A stretch of DNA of 64,000 nt, from positions 55,593,787 to 55,657,786 of the forward strand of contig OX421962.1 of assembly GCA_949128115.1 (NCBI GenBank), written 5' to 3'. The notes under the pieces are model-generated. The model had not been told where the DNA came from, did not search any database, and was given only the letters and a program-made list of their open reading frames with translations. Every line of letters begins with the position of its first letter. The first letter of the stretch is position 1. This document shows positions 20,661 to 32,236 of the stretch, in pieces. A program made the translations under genes and the position numbers. The DNA comes from Anaspis maculata (lineage: Eukaryota; Arthropoda; Insecta; Coleoptera; Scraptiidae).

Positions 20661-22417
20661 ACCCTCATGGACTTGGAAACATGGACATGGAAATGTCTGT
20701 AGAAGTGAATGTGATGTGTTTCGTTACCAACAAAATTCTACAAAAAGATGAAGTTAACGTATAACTAGAGCCTTTTCATGTTCCACGTACGTTGTTTTTT
20801 CAAATAATTTTTGTTCTTATTGAAAAAAATACAAAAGGATCAGCTCAGACAGATGAAGATGAACTTCAAGAATCTGAAAATGCAAAAAACTCTCTGTACC
20901 ACTGCTCAGTATGTGTTCATTTTTTTACATATGAAGCCACCCCATAATAATTATTCATTCACCAAACTACAGTAATCACTAAACCCATTCACTTTAAACG
21001 CACTATATTTGTCAATTATTATCGATCGATTAACAGCAGGTAACAATGAACGGATTCTGAGAAGAAAGCCAAATTTTATATTCAGTCAAGGTTGCGGTGT
21101 TTTATGAATCCCCCTAGAATGTTCATTGTACTGGGTTATTTTGAATCACATTAATTGGGAAATCGATTGCAATATTCATTTAAATTTAAAAGACCGCCAT
21201 TAATAATGGATCATAAAAGACATAATACGTATCGGTATACCTATATTTCTGATTTTGAACACGCCATTATCGATATTTTTTATGGTTACATTTTTACACC
21301 ACCGACCGTTATACGACCCACCCTCCGTTTCATATCGATTGACCGTTTGCTCCATAAAATAATTAATAAAGTCATTACAGCGACAGAAAACATCACCCAT
21401 TAACTACTTCTATCTATAGAACCATGCTACATATTAGAGTAGTTGTTGTAGATTTTTGTTATATGTCACCTAGGTATACGATATATCCACGAATAGGGAA
21501 AAAGTAAAATAAAGATATTTTTCTAGAATCTGTACAAAGAAGCTGTCATTCATTCGTATGAAAAAAACCTAACGTGGGGTCTTTCACGGGTGTTGAAAAA
21601 ATGAGTTAAAATACCAAAGCCATCGTCGAGAGCTAACATGGTTTTTATTTGATTTAAAAGAAAAATTTTAGCGTAAAACGTCATAATATTTTTAGTGGAA
21701 ACTTATATGCCGTTCACGTTTTAAATTCAGTAGAATGACTTTTTGGAACAAAAAGAAAGTGACAATCTGGGGAGCTACGGCTACGGTTGATGGCACCTGT
21801 AAAGTTTTGGGGCGAAACTATCAGCGGCCATCAGCCGTATCCTCCCAGCGCTCCAGCTTGTCACTTTAATTTTGCTTCAAAAAGTCATTTTAATGAAAAT
21901 AAAAAGTGTACGGGATAATAATAATAATAAAAATGTACTTTATTTAAAGAATACATAACTGACTGTCCTGAAAAAACAGTTTGCCATTAAGAGACACAGT
22001 CTAAAATTAACATAAAATTGAAAAGAAATTTAAATAAAACAATCATCATACATATACATGTTAAAAACTAATAACTAAGGTAAAATTATCAAATAACAAG
22101 TTTTTTTTTTTAATTTTTTGGAGGACCAAATAAATGATTACGTAAAATATATGTTGATGATTTGAGAATTTTCAAAACGATTTCATGATCTAAAGTTTTT
22201 GGCAATTTAAACGTTTTTCGAAATTCTATGTAATTTTTTGTTGAAGTACCGCGAGAACCAAAAAGTAAACCAATTATGGAAATATTTTTGACATTAAATT
22301 TTGACATATAATAAGGGACGGTAGGTTAATAAACTTTAGACAAAATTTTATCTCTAGTGATAATCAATACGATAAAAAACGGAGAACTCAAAAATGCCAT
22401 TCATTTTGGATAATCGC
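20661..22417. other. AT-rich stretch without a gene
   Basis: Only short frames without recognisable domains. A (TAA)n-like run lies at about 21918-21932. Nothing else supported. Confidence 0.45.
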
Positions 22418-22793
22418 CAGTGGCAGTGGCGTCGAAGTTATAGGATAAAAGTGTCCGCCCCCTTGCCCCCCATTTTCAGAGCCACTGTCTTTTTCAAGCA
22501 ATTTTTTAAGCAAATGCGAATCCCAAGCATAATAGGTATAACTTCAAATTGTCTCTTCAAGATGAGCAAGATCAGTTTAGCGGTTTAAAAGTTATGATGA
22601 AAAACGATTTTCTAGTCCAGCTTTGAAGGGCTTCATCTTTGTTTTTGTGAGCCTACTTATTTTTCCATTCAAGTAAGTAACTTTGTGAATTATTTTAATA
22701 AAAAAAATGTTGTGAATATTGCAACAACTGATTTCTCGATTCTTTATCGATTGACAAAGTTTCCTCCGGAAGTGAACTCCGGACACCCTGTAT
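22418..22793 (-). repeat. Half of a palindromic-family element (CCCTGTA end)
   Basis: Starts with a CAGTGGCAGTGGCGTCGAAG core relative and a C-rich CCGCCCCCTTGCCCCCC stretch. It runs through AAAAGTTATGATGAAAAACG and TTCTTTATCGATTGACAAAG to a terminal GGACACCCTGTA at 22793. Core, spacer and terminus are in the same order as in one arm of the elements at 5.3-6.6 kb, but no inverted partner is adjacent. Confidence 0.55.
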
Positions 22794-23492
22794 AACGCCC
22801 CATTGTCATTATCATTTTAGGATCTAGCATGATTGTGTTTTAGCACATAATTGGGACAATGACGCAAGCCTGGATCGAGCCTTATGAGGGTGGAGACTAT
22901 CGCATTAACTAAACGAGGAAAACAACGTAATAAAAGTATAGAGATGATAACCGGCTTCGTATGAAGGGTGGAAACTGTGAATCCATAGACTTTGACTTTA
23001 CACACACGCTCTTTCGTAACGCGTTATCTTCCAGGAATTGTCACACAATCATACATATTTTATTTCAGAAAATCCGCCTCCTCTAGTGTATTATTCTGTG
23101 CAAATTGATTAATAATGCAATAATGATGAACTGATAAAAATAGATTTCCAGAGAAATTGGATTTGCAAGAGGTTTGTACTTTGTATACAAGTCGGCTTAC
23201 CTAAGAATACGTTTGTTGCCTAATGTGTTTCGATTTAAGTGATCGGACCTGACGTAATGTAACCAAAGGAAAAATATCGACCTATGTATTTAAGTAGGTA
23301 CCTATATTTTTTAAAAATTGAGACAATATGTATTCAAATTTTATTTTGTACAAAGACGTCTTTCTTTACTATTGAATAGAAAAGAGTTTGCAACCTATTT
23401 TTTTTTACAGTTCAACCGATCAGCTTCGACTTAGCCTAAGGGGCACCTTTTGCAATTCATTCTTAACTTATTTCTGAAACACCTGTCCTATA

Positions 23493-23662
23493 TACAGGGT
23501 GAGTCATAAATTTTTAAAATCCAATTTTCCTCAAAAACACGCAGAAAGTTATAATGTATGGAAACGAATCGTGTTGCTCTACATCAGTTTTAGGAGCCTC
23601 TGGAACTTCTTGCTGGTGTTCTCGAAGAATTCGGGATTTTCAAATTGATGACTCACCCTGTA
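23493..23662. mobile_element. 170-bp TACAGGGTGAGTCAT MITE
   Basis: Begins TACAGGGTGAGTCATAAATT and ends with the inverse ATGACTCACCCTGTA. The inverted ends extend imperfectly for about 30 bp (AAAATCC/GGGATTTT). Flanked by TA on both sides. It is the shortest complete member of the ACAGGGTG-terminated group in the window. Confidence 0.8.
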
Positions 23663-23894
23663 TAAGTAATAAAATTTCAAAACATATTCAACAGTTCAAA
23701 AATGATGCCTTATCGTTCGTTCCAAAGAGTTCACAAAAATTGGTACAAAAAACGAGAACGAAGGGTGTTGTCAATATTTTTTTCTGACATTCTCGAAGCC
23801 TTTGCCAGAAGCAATTAAGATCCAAGAAAACACCCCATGATTCCTTACGCTCACGGGCACTGTGCATATAATATTTACACGAGAACTAATAAAG

Positions 23895-23914
23895 TCTATC
23901 TATCTATCTATCTA
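23895..23914 (+). repeat. (TCTA)n microsatellite
   Basis: Five perfect units of TCTA. No associated gene. Confidence 0.9.
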
Positions 23915-24079
23915 ACTGAAATAATTTTCTTATTTGATACCACCTTCGTGCAATCGGGCATAGGTGTTTCAAGTTGATAAACCACCACTTTTTGTTGAGA
24001 AACTGGGAGTTTTCATGAAAAAACAATTTAGGCTCTGGAAAGTGGCGATTTCGAGAAGTTTTCCAAAGGTTCAATTCAA

Positions 24080-24162
24080 ACTCCAATATCTAAAAAATGA
24101 AGCCTCTAATCACAATTTCGCAACAGTAACTTTTTTCTCAAAATAGAACGTAGAATTCAAAA
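24080..24162 (+). repeat. Single copy of the AAAGTTACT/GAAGCCTCT module
   Basis: Reads GAAGCCTCTAATCACAATTT, CGCAACAGTAACTTTTTTCT, then AGAACGTAGAATTCAAAA. It matches the inverted modules at 18.6-18.9 kb and the one at 60.4 kb. A G-rich core (GGAGGAGGGGAGGGG) follows at about 24210, in the family order. Confidence 0.55.
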
Positions 24163-24489
24163 TCAATTCAATTAAAATCATTCCCAGAGATAATTGTGGT
24201 GGTAAAAAGGAGGAGGGGAGGGGCTATTGTCTTAAAAGCCTATAAAAAATGTTTGTCAAGATGTCAACAATATTTTTAAAAAAACGTTCCACTCCTCAGA
24301 TTCAACCCTATATCAGGAGTGTACCAGAGGTTTTTATATGTACATACTTTAATGAAAAAAAACACTCATGTGCATGGTACAGTGCATCAAGGTGTGTTTT
24401 ATTCGCGCGTCGTTATCTAAGGCGAGTCTCGCCCCCCGTGCATATTTTACTGTTGTTAAACATTGTTTATAGAGATCGTTGGTTTATAC

Positions 24490-24995
24490 TGTCACGAGCG
24501 GCTACTCCGTGCATACTGGTAAACACGGGATCTTTCTGGATTCTTCCATCCATTGGATCGCAGTGTAGAAGTGCGGAGCGATCTGGTGCATTCCAGAAGT
24601 ATACGCGATTGGGAGACTCCAACGTTCGATCAAGGCACATCTGTCCACTTTGGCGGAGGTGCAGATTCCAGAACACACGGAAAGCACGCGAAAGGTGTGT
24701 GTGATTATTCAGGAGTGGTCTAGAAACCGCATTATGCTGGGCCACTATGGAAATTGCTGGAAGATGACAGAAAGTTCGGGAACACTATTCGGAGGCCTTA
24801 TATAAGGCATCAACCGGCAGCTCACGGTAGTATTGAATTGGAAGAGACAGCGAGCGAATAAGCGAGCGATAATCACAGCGATATTCCAAGTAGATAATTG
24901 TTGGCATGTATTTATTGTAGTACGCAGAAATAAACAGTGTGTGTTTTAAATCGATCGCCTTAATTATATTCGAACCCGTACGCGAAATCGTAACA
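24490..24995 (+). mobile_element. Solo LTR, 506 bp, family shared with 47.9 kb
   Basis: Starts TGTCACGAGCGG and ends CGAAATCGTAACA, flanked by a perfect 4-bp duplication ATAC (24486-24489 and 24996-24999). Contains a TATA-like CTTATATAAGG near 24798 and an AATAAA-type signal (GAAATAAACAGTG) near 24928, as expected of an LTR promoter and poly(A) site. The same sequence recurs at 47873-49011. There is no internal retroelement region beside it, so recombination between two LTRs is the likely origin. Confidence 0.88.
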
Positions 24996-26029
24996 ATACG
25001 ATAACCGAAAGAACGATCTCGGTATGTTGAACAGTTCGGAAGATATGAAAAATTTAGCAAAATTCAGCTAGGAAACGAGGGGAAACGACAAAACGAAGCA
25101 AAGAAAATCACGAAAAGGCTTCAATATTATTGTGATCTTTCAAATTTTCACCCTGTATAATTTGTACCAGTTAGTCACAGGGTTGTATACTTTTGATAAT
25201 TGAAGTAAAATATACGCGACGAGCTTGCCATAAAACAATAACCGTTTCTTCCGAAAAATAAGTACTCTCTTGAAGCAAAAATTTTTTTTTTCAACTTCGA
25301 AAACTATGTAGAGTATGAAACTCCTAAATTTCCAAATTTTCCAAAAAAAAAAAAAACTGAATGGTGTAACCCCGTAGTTCTTAATCGCTGGATCAAGCTT
25401 ATTATCGTCCACCAACTATTATACACTTTGATTAGGTGCTCTATGATAAAATTTGGAGAGTTCTAACTTTTAAATGAAATTGCGCAACATTTCCTCCATT
25501 CTTGCTACCATTTTATGAATCGGGCGTAGTAATATTATAGTAGATGCCTCGTAAAGGTTGTAGCATCACGAATCACGTGACAAAGAATGTGTGAGTAGTG
25601 TGTAGAGAACTAAAAGGGTGAAGGGCGAGGGCGCCAGCTTCGCTCCCACAATCCACAGACCACACAGCTCCCATTAAATCTCGAGAACGAGAGTCCGCAG
25701 CACCCATCGATCCGTAACCCTAAGTATTTTCTATTTAATATCTGAAGTAGGTACAGATAATAGGCGTCGAGTTTATAGATAATGGATAGTTGGGTAGGTA
25801 GGTAGGTACTATTGGTAACAAAATAAACTCATACAGCGTCTAAATCCAGTCGCCATGATTATTTATCATTTGGTTGGGGTGGATTCGACTTTTTGACGAT
25901 TTCGTCGTCATGTCTCCCAGAGTCGTCATTTCTGAAAGATCTAGCTATCAAAGTCAAGTTGAAATTTGATAATATTGGTGCATTTTTGAACTGAATCTGC
26001 CTTGGATGCTGCAGTCCGATCCCAAAAGC
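24996..26029. other. Stretch without a recognised gene
   Basis: Contains a CACCCTGTATAA word at 25150, a poly-T and a poly-A tract, and GGTAGGTAGGTAGGTAC at about 25793-25809. The part next to 26030 is probably the decayed remainder of the neighbouring transposase gene. Confidence 0.4.
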
Positions 26030-26443
26030 CTACTCTCGATAAATGTTGGTGTGCGTGAGCGAAAATAGCAGTTGAGTTTGCTTCCTCAAGGCTGTTGAAA
26101 ACGTCTTCCAAGCAGCCACCCTGCAGCACAGTTCAGACTCTCGAACTCGGCGGTTCACAGTCATCGAGCAGCCTGGAAAGGCAGTTTCCTTTATTGCTTC
26201 TCGTGCCGTACTGAAGGGATCATATTGTAGTTGATCGAGCAGCGCTTGGTTTTGGTCCACAGTGGAAATTCTTGGCCTTCCGGCACCACCTCTTCTACCG
26301 AAATTCCCGTGTTCCGCCCATTGCTTCTTCACAGACGGTACAGTCATTTTGTCGATGCCAACCATCAAAGTATACCTGTCTAGAAAGACCTTTTTCCACC
26401 TGTATAACAATTTTGTTTTTTCGTTAATGCTAAATCGAGGCAT
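26030..26443 (-). pseudogene. N-terminal fragment of a Tc1/mariner-type transposase
   Basis: The minus-strand frame gives 137 residues from an ATG at 26443. The first half has a helix-turn-helix-like region and the GRRGGAGRPRIST hinge typical of Tc1/mariner DNA-binding domains. The second half (QALLDQLQYDPFSTAREAI, then TVNRRVRES) matches the second helix-turn-helix of that family. The frame stops before the catalytic DDE region, and nothing downstream on the minus strand continues it, so this is a 3'-truncated relic. TIRs were not found. It differs from the Tc1 copy at 55-60 kb. Confidence 0.75.
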
Positions 26444-28968
26444 GATTGACGGAAATCAGCTTGATTGAGCTTTGTCACCTTGGCACTGACAGAAATGTTC
26501 AATTCACGCAGCCAAAATGTAGCTGTATGAGTTAATTTTGTTATCAATAGTACCTAGACTGCTTCAGCAACTTTTTTGATTTTTCCATAGTTACCGTAAC
26601 CGTACAATGGCTTCGCTTGCGTATACCTACGACATAACATAATACCGCCTCTGCTAGAGCTGCTATCGACATAATTTCAGAATCCAGATTAGTACATAAT
26701 TAATGACGTCCGATTGTCCGTTTATATACACGACGGTCTTGTCTTGATGCAAAATGCAAGTAATGATGAGTTTTATCATCACCTGAAATTATCTAAAATG
26801 GTCTAGCGATTTAAAATTGCAGCTTATTTTTCACTAACAAAACGGAAACATGATAAAGCATAATGACAGAGTAGAAAGAAGTAGAAGAACAAGAGAGGAA
26901 CACCGAAGAGAGGAATTAAGTTCTTACGGCTGTGGGGAATGCGTGCGAATGTTCCAACTCCCACAGTGCTTGTGTTGTGATAAAGCAACACCACATCGAA
27001 TTTTTACCGAATAAAACCTAAAGAACGACCGAACGACCCACCAAAGAGATTACTGTGGTGTTGCGTTACCTGCACAGTGCACACGGAGGTTTTCCTCGAT
27101 GGAATGTGATCTTGTCAATTCTCGTCGGATGCCCACAACAAATCAATTATATTGTTTGCCTAGTTAAAGGACCAAGTCCGAGAGTCGGGCTCTTCTCACG
27201 AGCTTTATCGGTAAAAAAATAATTACCTGTTTCCTAAGCATACCTAACGGGTATATACGCCGCCTTTGGTCCAGCACGTCTGTGTGGCTGAGGAATTTCG
27301 ATTCTTGTGCCGAAGGAGAACACCAGGCCGCACTGAATCCACGGTGACTTTTCATCGGATGCACAAAAACGCACGATATAATTATATCAGAGAGCTGCTC
27401 TGCCTTGCATAGTACCGGTCTGGCTTAAATAAAGAAATCCGAACAATGGTAACGTTTACAGTATTTGCTTTTGACAAACAAAACCATTTGCATTGGATTG
27501 GTTTGCCCTGACGATCAAGTAGTTTCTTGTTATTGTGTGGTGGGTACTAGTACCTACCTACTTGTAGAAGTAGGAGATCCTTATTTCTAACAATAATATT
27601 TATTATTTATTACCTACATCGTAGGTACCGCTTTCAAATTTTTTCTGAGCGGTTATCGGTTAGGTACCTACTGATCACGCAAAACAAGTACCAAAAGCAC
27701 AAAGTTCCGTTTCTTGATCGGAAGCTGGGAAGATGAAGGGTCGGTTATGTCGGCGATGCGGTTTCAGTTCATGTGGATGTCATGTGGATGAAGAAAAAAG
27801 AAAGAACAGACATTCTGCTTCTTCCTTATATAAAATAAAAGTACGATAGTCGATAGGAATATATGGACAGATGTTCGATTGCCTTCTGCATGCTGCAGCT
27901 GTTGTCCGAGGAAAAAGATGCTCGTGCGAAGAAAAAGAAGTCTCAATGTCGTGGAAAAGGTAGGGAGGTACCAATCCTGGAATGCAGTTCATGATAATGT
28001 TTATTTGAATACGTCCGGAGGTCGAGATCAAAGAAGTGGATGTGGATGGGCCCAAATAAGACCGAAACTGCCGCTGAACGGCAGACTTATATTTGCTTTG
28101 GCTTGGAAACCAGACGTCAACAAACAACGGTTTATGCTCTCAACTCTACCCAGTACCCACCCTACTGTTGTTGGTCTGAAAATGAAAATAGTCGCTTAAA
28201 AAAAAACAATAACAATTAGCATCGTCTCCGGTTTCAACTTAATATTTCAGCTTCAATAAAATGTTAAATTTATAGAACGTTGTTGAATACCGCCCTTACC
28301 TATTAAGTATTTTCTATTAAAAATTTATTCAGATCAAATTGTATCTATTAGCTTTCTTCGTCAGAGATCACTGAACAGTGAAAACCATGCTTAAAACCAG
28401 AGACAACCGTCCAAACATATAAATAAATAGATCTTCGATACCGGAAACAGACTTGTGGATAAACAGCAAGTGAGACCCATAAGAATCAGTGCCTCCCAAT
28501 GACTTGCCTCCCGTGAAGTGGAATGAATTTGCAGCAGAAGTTTTTATTCTCCCTTTTCCCTTTCCATTTTATTTGGGCAATATGATAAACACGTAAGTTA
28601 AGTAGGTAGGTACCTACTTACAAATACAATGACATCTTGACATCATAGGACATAGAGCACGTTGTTAATTTTCTTTAGTTTCGCGATATGATGGGTATTG
28701 GGTTAATTGATAGTACATACATATAATATGTATATTATTCAACGAATGTGTATTGATTGCTATTACTCATATCTTTGGTACTATCACGCAAGAGTACCTA
28801 TGCAGTTTACTGATACGAGCTCGAGCCTTGGCGAGTGCCGTAAAGCACCCAAATAAGTAATAGCCATTACACGAGAATATGGCTATGCTTACTATGCTTC
28901 ATTCATATTGAAAAATGTGCACAATTAGATAATAATTAGTATATTATTGAATAAATGATGCGAACCCT
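26444..28968. other. Stretch without a recognised gene
   Basis: Short frames only, for example 27879-28199 on the plus strand (106 codons, Cys-rich start, no domain I know). Several GTAGGTACCTAC-type words lie at about 27545-27680 and 28600-28620. No repeats with clear boundaries. Confidence 0.4.
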
Positions 28969-29120
28969 AAACAGAGCTCGCAGAGGCTACCACAACACCG
29001 GACCATCAAACCAGAACGCCACAGACACGTGTTTGGCCCCTATTGGGGACTAATCAGTGCGGAAGCATCCAGGTTGGACAACCCGTTGAAACAGCAATAA
29101 ATAGACCTTTTCTTAAGTAG

Positions 29121-29591
29121 GTACACTATTATTGGGAGACTCATGAAATGTGAGATTCCCAAAATGGGAATGGGAGCGGCCGGCGGTGGCCGAGTGGTTT
29201 AGGTGTAGGCGCGCCAAGCCAGTCGTGCTATACCGCGGGGGTTCGAATCCCGCCTCGTCCATGGATATTCTGTGTTGTCTGATCGTTCCGAAAATTGTTC
29301 CGACCTTACTATGCCATATCTGCATCTGTCTGACTACAGCGGTTCCAGAAAAAATGGATTTCTGACTACACAGTTGAGTGCTATCAGAGTACTGGGGCCT
29401 CACATAGTTAACAGTAGACAATTTAAGTATGACAGTAACGTGTACCAAGAACCCACTGAATGTCCCGTCGACGCTAATAACCTCGTAGTTGATGCGTCGT
29501 AAACTAGGAGGTCGTGAAGCATTCAACATAATAAAAAAAATGGGAATGAGTCCCAATAATGAAACATTTCATGTGTCTCCCAATAGTGTAC
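29121..29591. mobile_element. Palindromic MITE interrupted by a SINE
   Basis: The left end GTACACTATTATTGGGAGAC with TCATGAAATG is mirrored at the right end (CATTTCATGTGTCTCCCAAT, AGTGTAC). Without the SINE and one target copy it would be about 95 bp and almost fully self-complementary. Confidence 0.75.
29173..29539 (+). mobile_element. tRNA-derived SINE with target-site duplication
   Basis: A 367-bp insert flanked by the 9-bp duplication ATGGGAATG (29164-29172 and 29540-29548). Its head contains Pol III promoter boxes: A box TGGCCGAGTGG (about 29187-29197) and B box GGTTCGAATCC (about 29240-29250), spaced as in a leucine- or serine-type tRNA. A tRNA-unrelated body follows. The tail is A-rich (ATAATAAAAAAA). 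A perfect duplication, Pol III boxes and an A tail together define a retroposed SINE. No protein-coding function. Confidence 0.88.
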
Positions 29592-29902
29592 TTCAAAGAT
29601 CTTGACTGGTCCGGTATTTCACCAGATCGTCCGACCTGGATGCCTCTGCATTGATGATGAGCATGAGCCCCCAGTAGAGGCCTGTGGAGCTCCGATCTGA
29701 TATGTTAATGGTGGCAGTCTTCGCTTGTTTCGTTTTTAAAATTATTGCGTTCGTATTGAATCTAGCAGCGCAGTTTCAAAAGCTTGGAGCTCGGAGTGCT
29801 TTATTCAGCCTGCCTGTGCTGCTAGAAGTGCTAGACTCAATACAGATCTCAACAATTCTGGTCTACTGGTGGTCCGGTGTTGTAGTAGTCTGAGAGCTCT
29901 GT

Positions 29903-30794
29903 TCACCAGTTATGTCACTTAGTATAACCACAGACGTATAACCATGGCAACAAAGCTGTCTCTTATCTTTTCCATTTTGTTCTTTGTCCCGTCCAGCGAC
30001 ATTTGCGAGAATTAACATTTTGTTTATATCTTGGCCTACCTAGTTTAAATTTTTATTAATGAGCTGCTTACGTCACTGTATTTACTCGGAAAGTGGGTTT
30101 TGTTTTATCCTAGGAGCTAGGTATTCATTATGTTTTGTTATTACGATAATAAGTACTCGCATTCTTGATATTATTTTCTAAATTAGGTAAATACTTCACT
30201 TTCTAGAATGTATGACTCTCGATTTTTGAATATTTTATAAAATCAAGTATGTATTAGGAGGAACGAGAGTTATAGTGTACTTAGGTAGGTAGGTACTTAT
30301 TATTATGTTATATTTAAATACCCACTTCATTTTAATTTAGCTACGCTATCGCTATATGACGTGTAACTGTACAGTCTCGTACTGTTGAGTGAAAAATTAT
30401 AAGAGCCGCCACCGGTGACATTGACATTTCTGACACTGATGATGGTTTTGGCCAGGCATTCGTTTGCTATGAGTCTTATGACCCACATGGTGAGGTGAGA
30501 ACTGCGGCTTTATCCTTGAGAATATTTCAGAAATGAAGGACAAACTAACACCAGAACAAAGTCCTCCCAGCAACTTATTTCACTATTTATATTAGAAAAT
30601 GATCCGCTGCAAAGCTGGTTTCGTCTCGGGTTTCATAAGTAGCATGGCGTCATCTACTGGCCTATGACAAAAGTTTGCCATGGCGCCTCTTTGTATATTT
30701 TCACTCAACGCTCGTACTTGCCTACTTGCCTTGAATGTAGACCTGAAAGTTTTCACGGAAAAAAAATCAAGACTGCTGGCAGAGCTACCTGCTA
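29903..30794. other. Stretch without a recognised gene
   Basis: AT-rich, no long frames. TAGGTAGGTAGGTAC lies at about 30279. Nothing else supported. Confidence 0.4.
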
Positions 30795-30802
30795 GGTACC
30801 TA

Positions 30803-32228
30803 TAGTGATGCGAGGAAGGGAACGTTCCTTTTATGCTCCTGAGAACGTTCGCGAATGTTCGCGCACGAAAAAACGCTTGTGCGCGAACGTTCTCCTCAAA
30901 GCACTTTGAGCATATTCAGCACTTTCAGCACGTTCTCGAGCACGATCCCGACCAATGGTTCCTCTTACTTCTCGCACTATAAAGCCAAAACAATGGAAGT
31001 TGGCGAGGAAGTTGGTCAATTTTGCTTCGATTTTTGCATGAAATGTTGAAGTAACCACTGGAAAAATTCCAGTTTCCAAGTTTTTCAACTTATTTCACCA
31101 TTTTTATCCAACATTCATGATAGGTTTTTATAACCCACGTGGAAAAATGAACTCAAAATTGACCAAAGTTTTGTTTTTGCTGTATCAATTTTGAACCTCG
31201 TTTTGAACCAAGGTCAACGTGTGTGATAGGTAGTTATATCGTTAAATGGGCTAATGGACTCCATTTTCTTATTTTTTCAAAATGAAACTACATTTTTTCA
31301 TAAAATTTATAGTGAAAGCTGCAGCGCGATATCTCTATTCTAAGTGCCTCAAAAATTTGAAAAAAAACCGCTGGTGACGTCACTGATATAGGCTATCTTC
31401 CATCCCTACTTCTCTCACCGGGACACTTGCATGCTGTGTTCGTTCCACGCGCAGCGCCAATGGGAACGCTTATGGCATCACGCGAATTTTTAAAATCGCT
31501 GCAACAAAAATAGTCGCGTGAAAAAGTTTTTTTTTTCTAAATATGAGTTAACCTAACCGAAAGGTGGTCGATTGCCAGGCAAAATCGTGTACACCTTACT
31601 CCATACTTCAAGTACTTCACAACTATTTCAAGTACTCCACAAGAACTTTAGTTGGGTACTTCATTTATTTAGTTAGGTACTTCACAAGTACTTCAAGATT
31701 TTCACGAGGGATTTCAAGTAATTCGGAAGTATTTAAATAGTTTAGGTACTCCATAAGGACTTTAGATACATGTACTGCAGCCATTGAAATAAGACCAAAT
31801 TGCTTTGGATAGCGAAATATTGCGTGGAAATAGCTATCTATACATTGTATATTATTAAAAAATCATCGACTCTAGGCATACAATATAACGACGCATATAT
31901 GGACTACGATGTTGAAATAATCAATCGGGCACTGCTCTGTTTGAATATCATTTTTTGGTTCGAAAAGAACATGGAGAATTCTTTTTAGTTAGGTAGTTAA
32001 AAGGTTGATTTCAGGAGAAATATCGGAGAAATTTGAGAAATTTGAGAATTTTGAGAATTTTCGGAATTTTCAGAATTTATCTAAAAAAGCATTTCAAAGC
32101 ATTCATTATTTGTTTAAGAACATATATGCTCGGGTTTTTCTCGTTACTGCTCGTTTATTCTCGTTCATGCTCGTTCGTGCTCCGAGAACGTTCTCCAAAA
32201 ATACGTGCTCGAGCATTTTACATCACTA
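30803..32228. mobile_element. hAT-like TIR element, 1.43 kb, non-coding
   Basis: The ends TAGTGATG and CATCACTA are inverted, and both flanks carry GGTACCTA (30795-30802 and 32229-32236), an 8-bp duplication as made by hAT transposases. Subterminal GAACGTTC and GCTCGAGCA-type words are repeated at both ends (about 30840-30945 and 32140-32215). An internal perfect hairpin GTTCGCGCAC/GTGCGCGAAC lies near 30856-30890. No transposase frame. Caution: GGTACCTA is a common word in this genome, so the duplication could be coincidental. Confidence 0.55.
31590..31765 (+). repeat. Degenerate tandem array of AAGTACTTCACA words
   Basis: Variants of TTCAAGTACTTCACAA and AAGTACTCCACAAG recur about eight times. 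It lies inside the hAT-like element. Confidence 0.6.
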
Positions 32229-32236
32229 GGTACCTA

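Larger units (their letters stand above)
28969..29902. repeat. Outer inverted repeat enclosing a MITE and a SINE
   Basis: AACAGAGCTCGCAGAGGC at 28969 and the ACCGGACCATC block recur inverted near 29867-29902 (GATGGTCCGGT-like, GAGAGCTCTGTT), and the GTTGGACAACCCGTTG region is mirrored by CGTCCGACCTGGATGCC near 29626. The right arm carries about 150 bp of extra sequence. Between the arms lie a palindromic MITE (29121-29591) and within it a SINE (29173-29539). Confidence 0.6.

Noticed and set aside
23493..23662. Possible CRISPR-like or regulatory stem-loops at short inverted repeats
   Set aside because: The context is eukaryotic and each has TIR/TA-flank features of a MITE; there is no repeat-spacer periodicity anywhere in the window.
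27879..28199. 106-codon plus-strand frame with a Cys-rich start
   Set aside because: No known domain, overlaps an equally long antisense frame, no splice or promoter context; consistent with chance.
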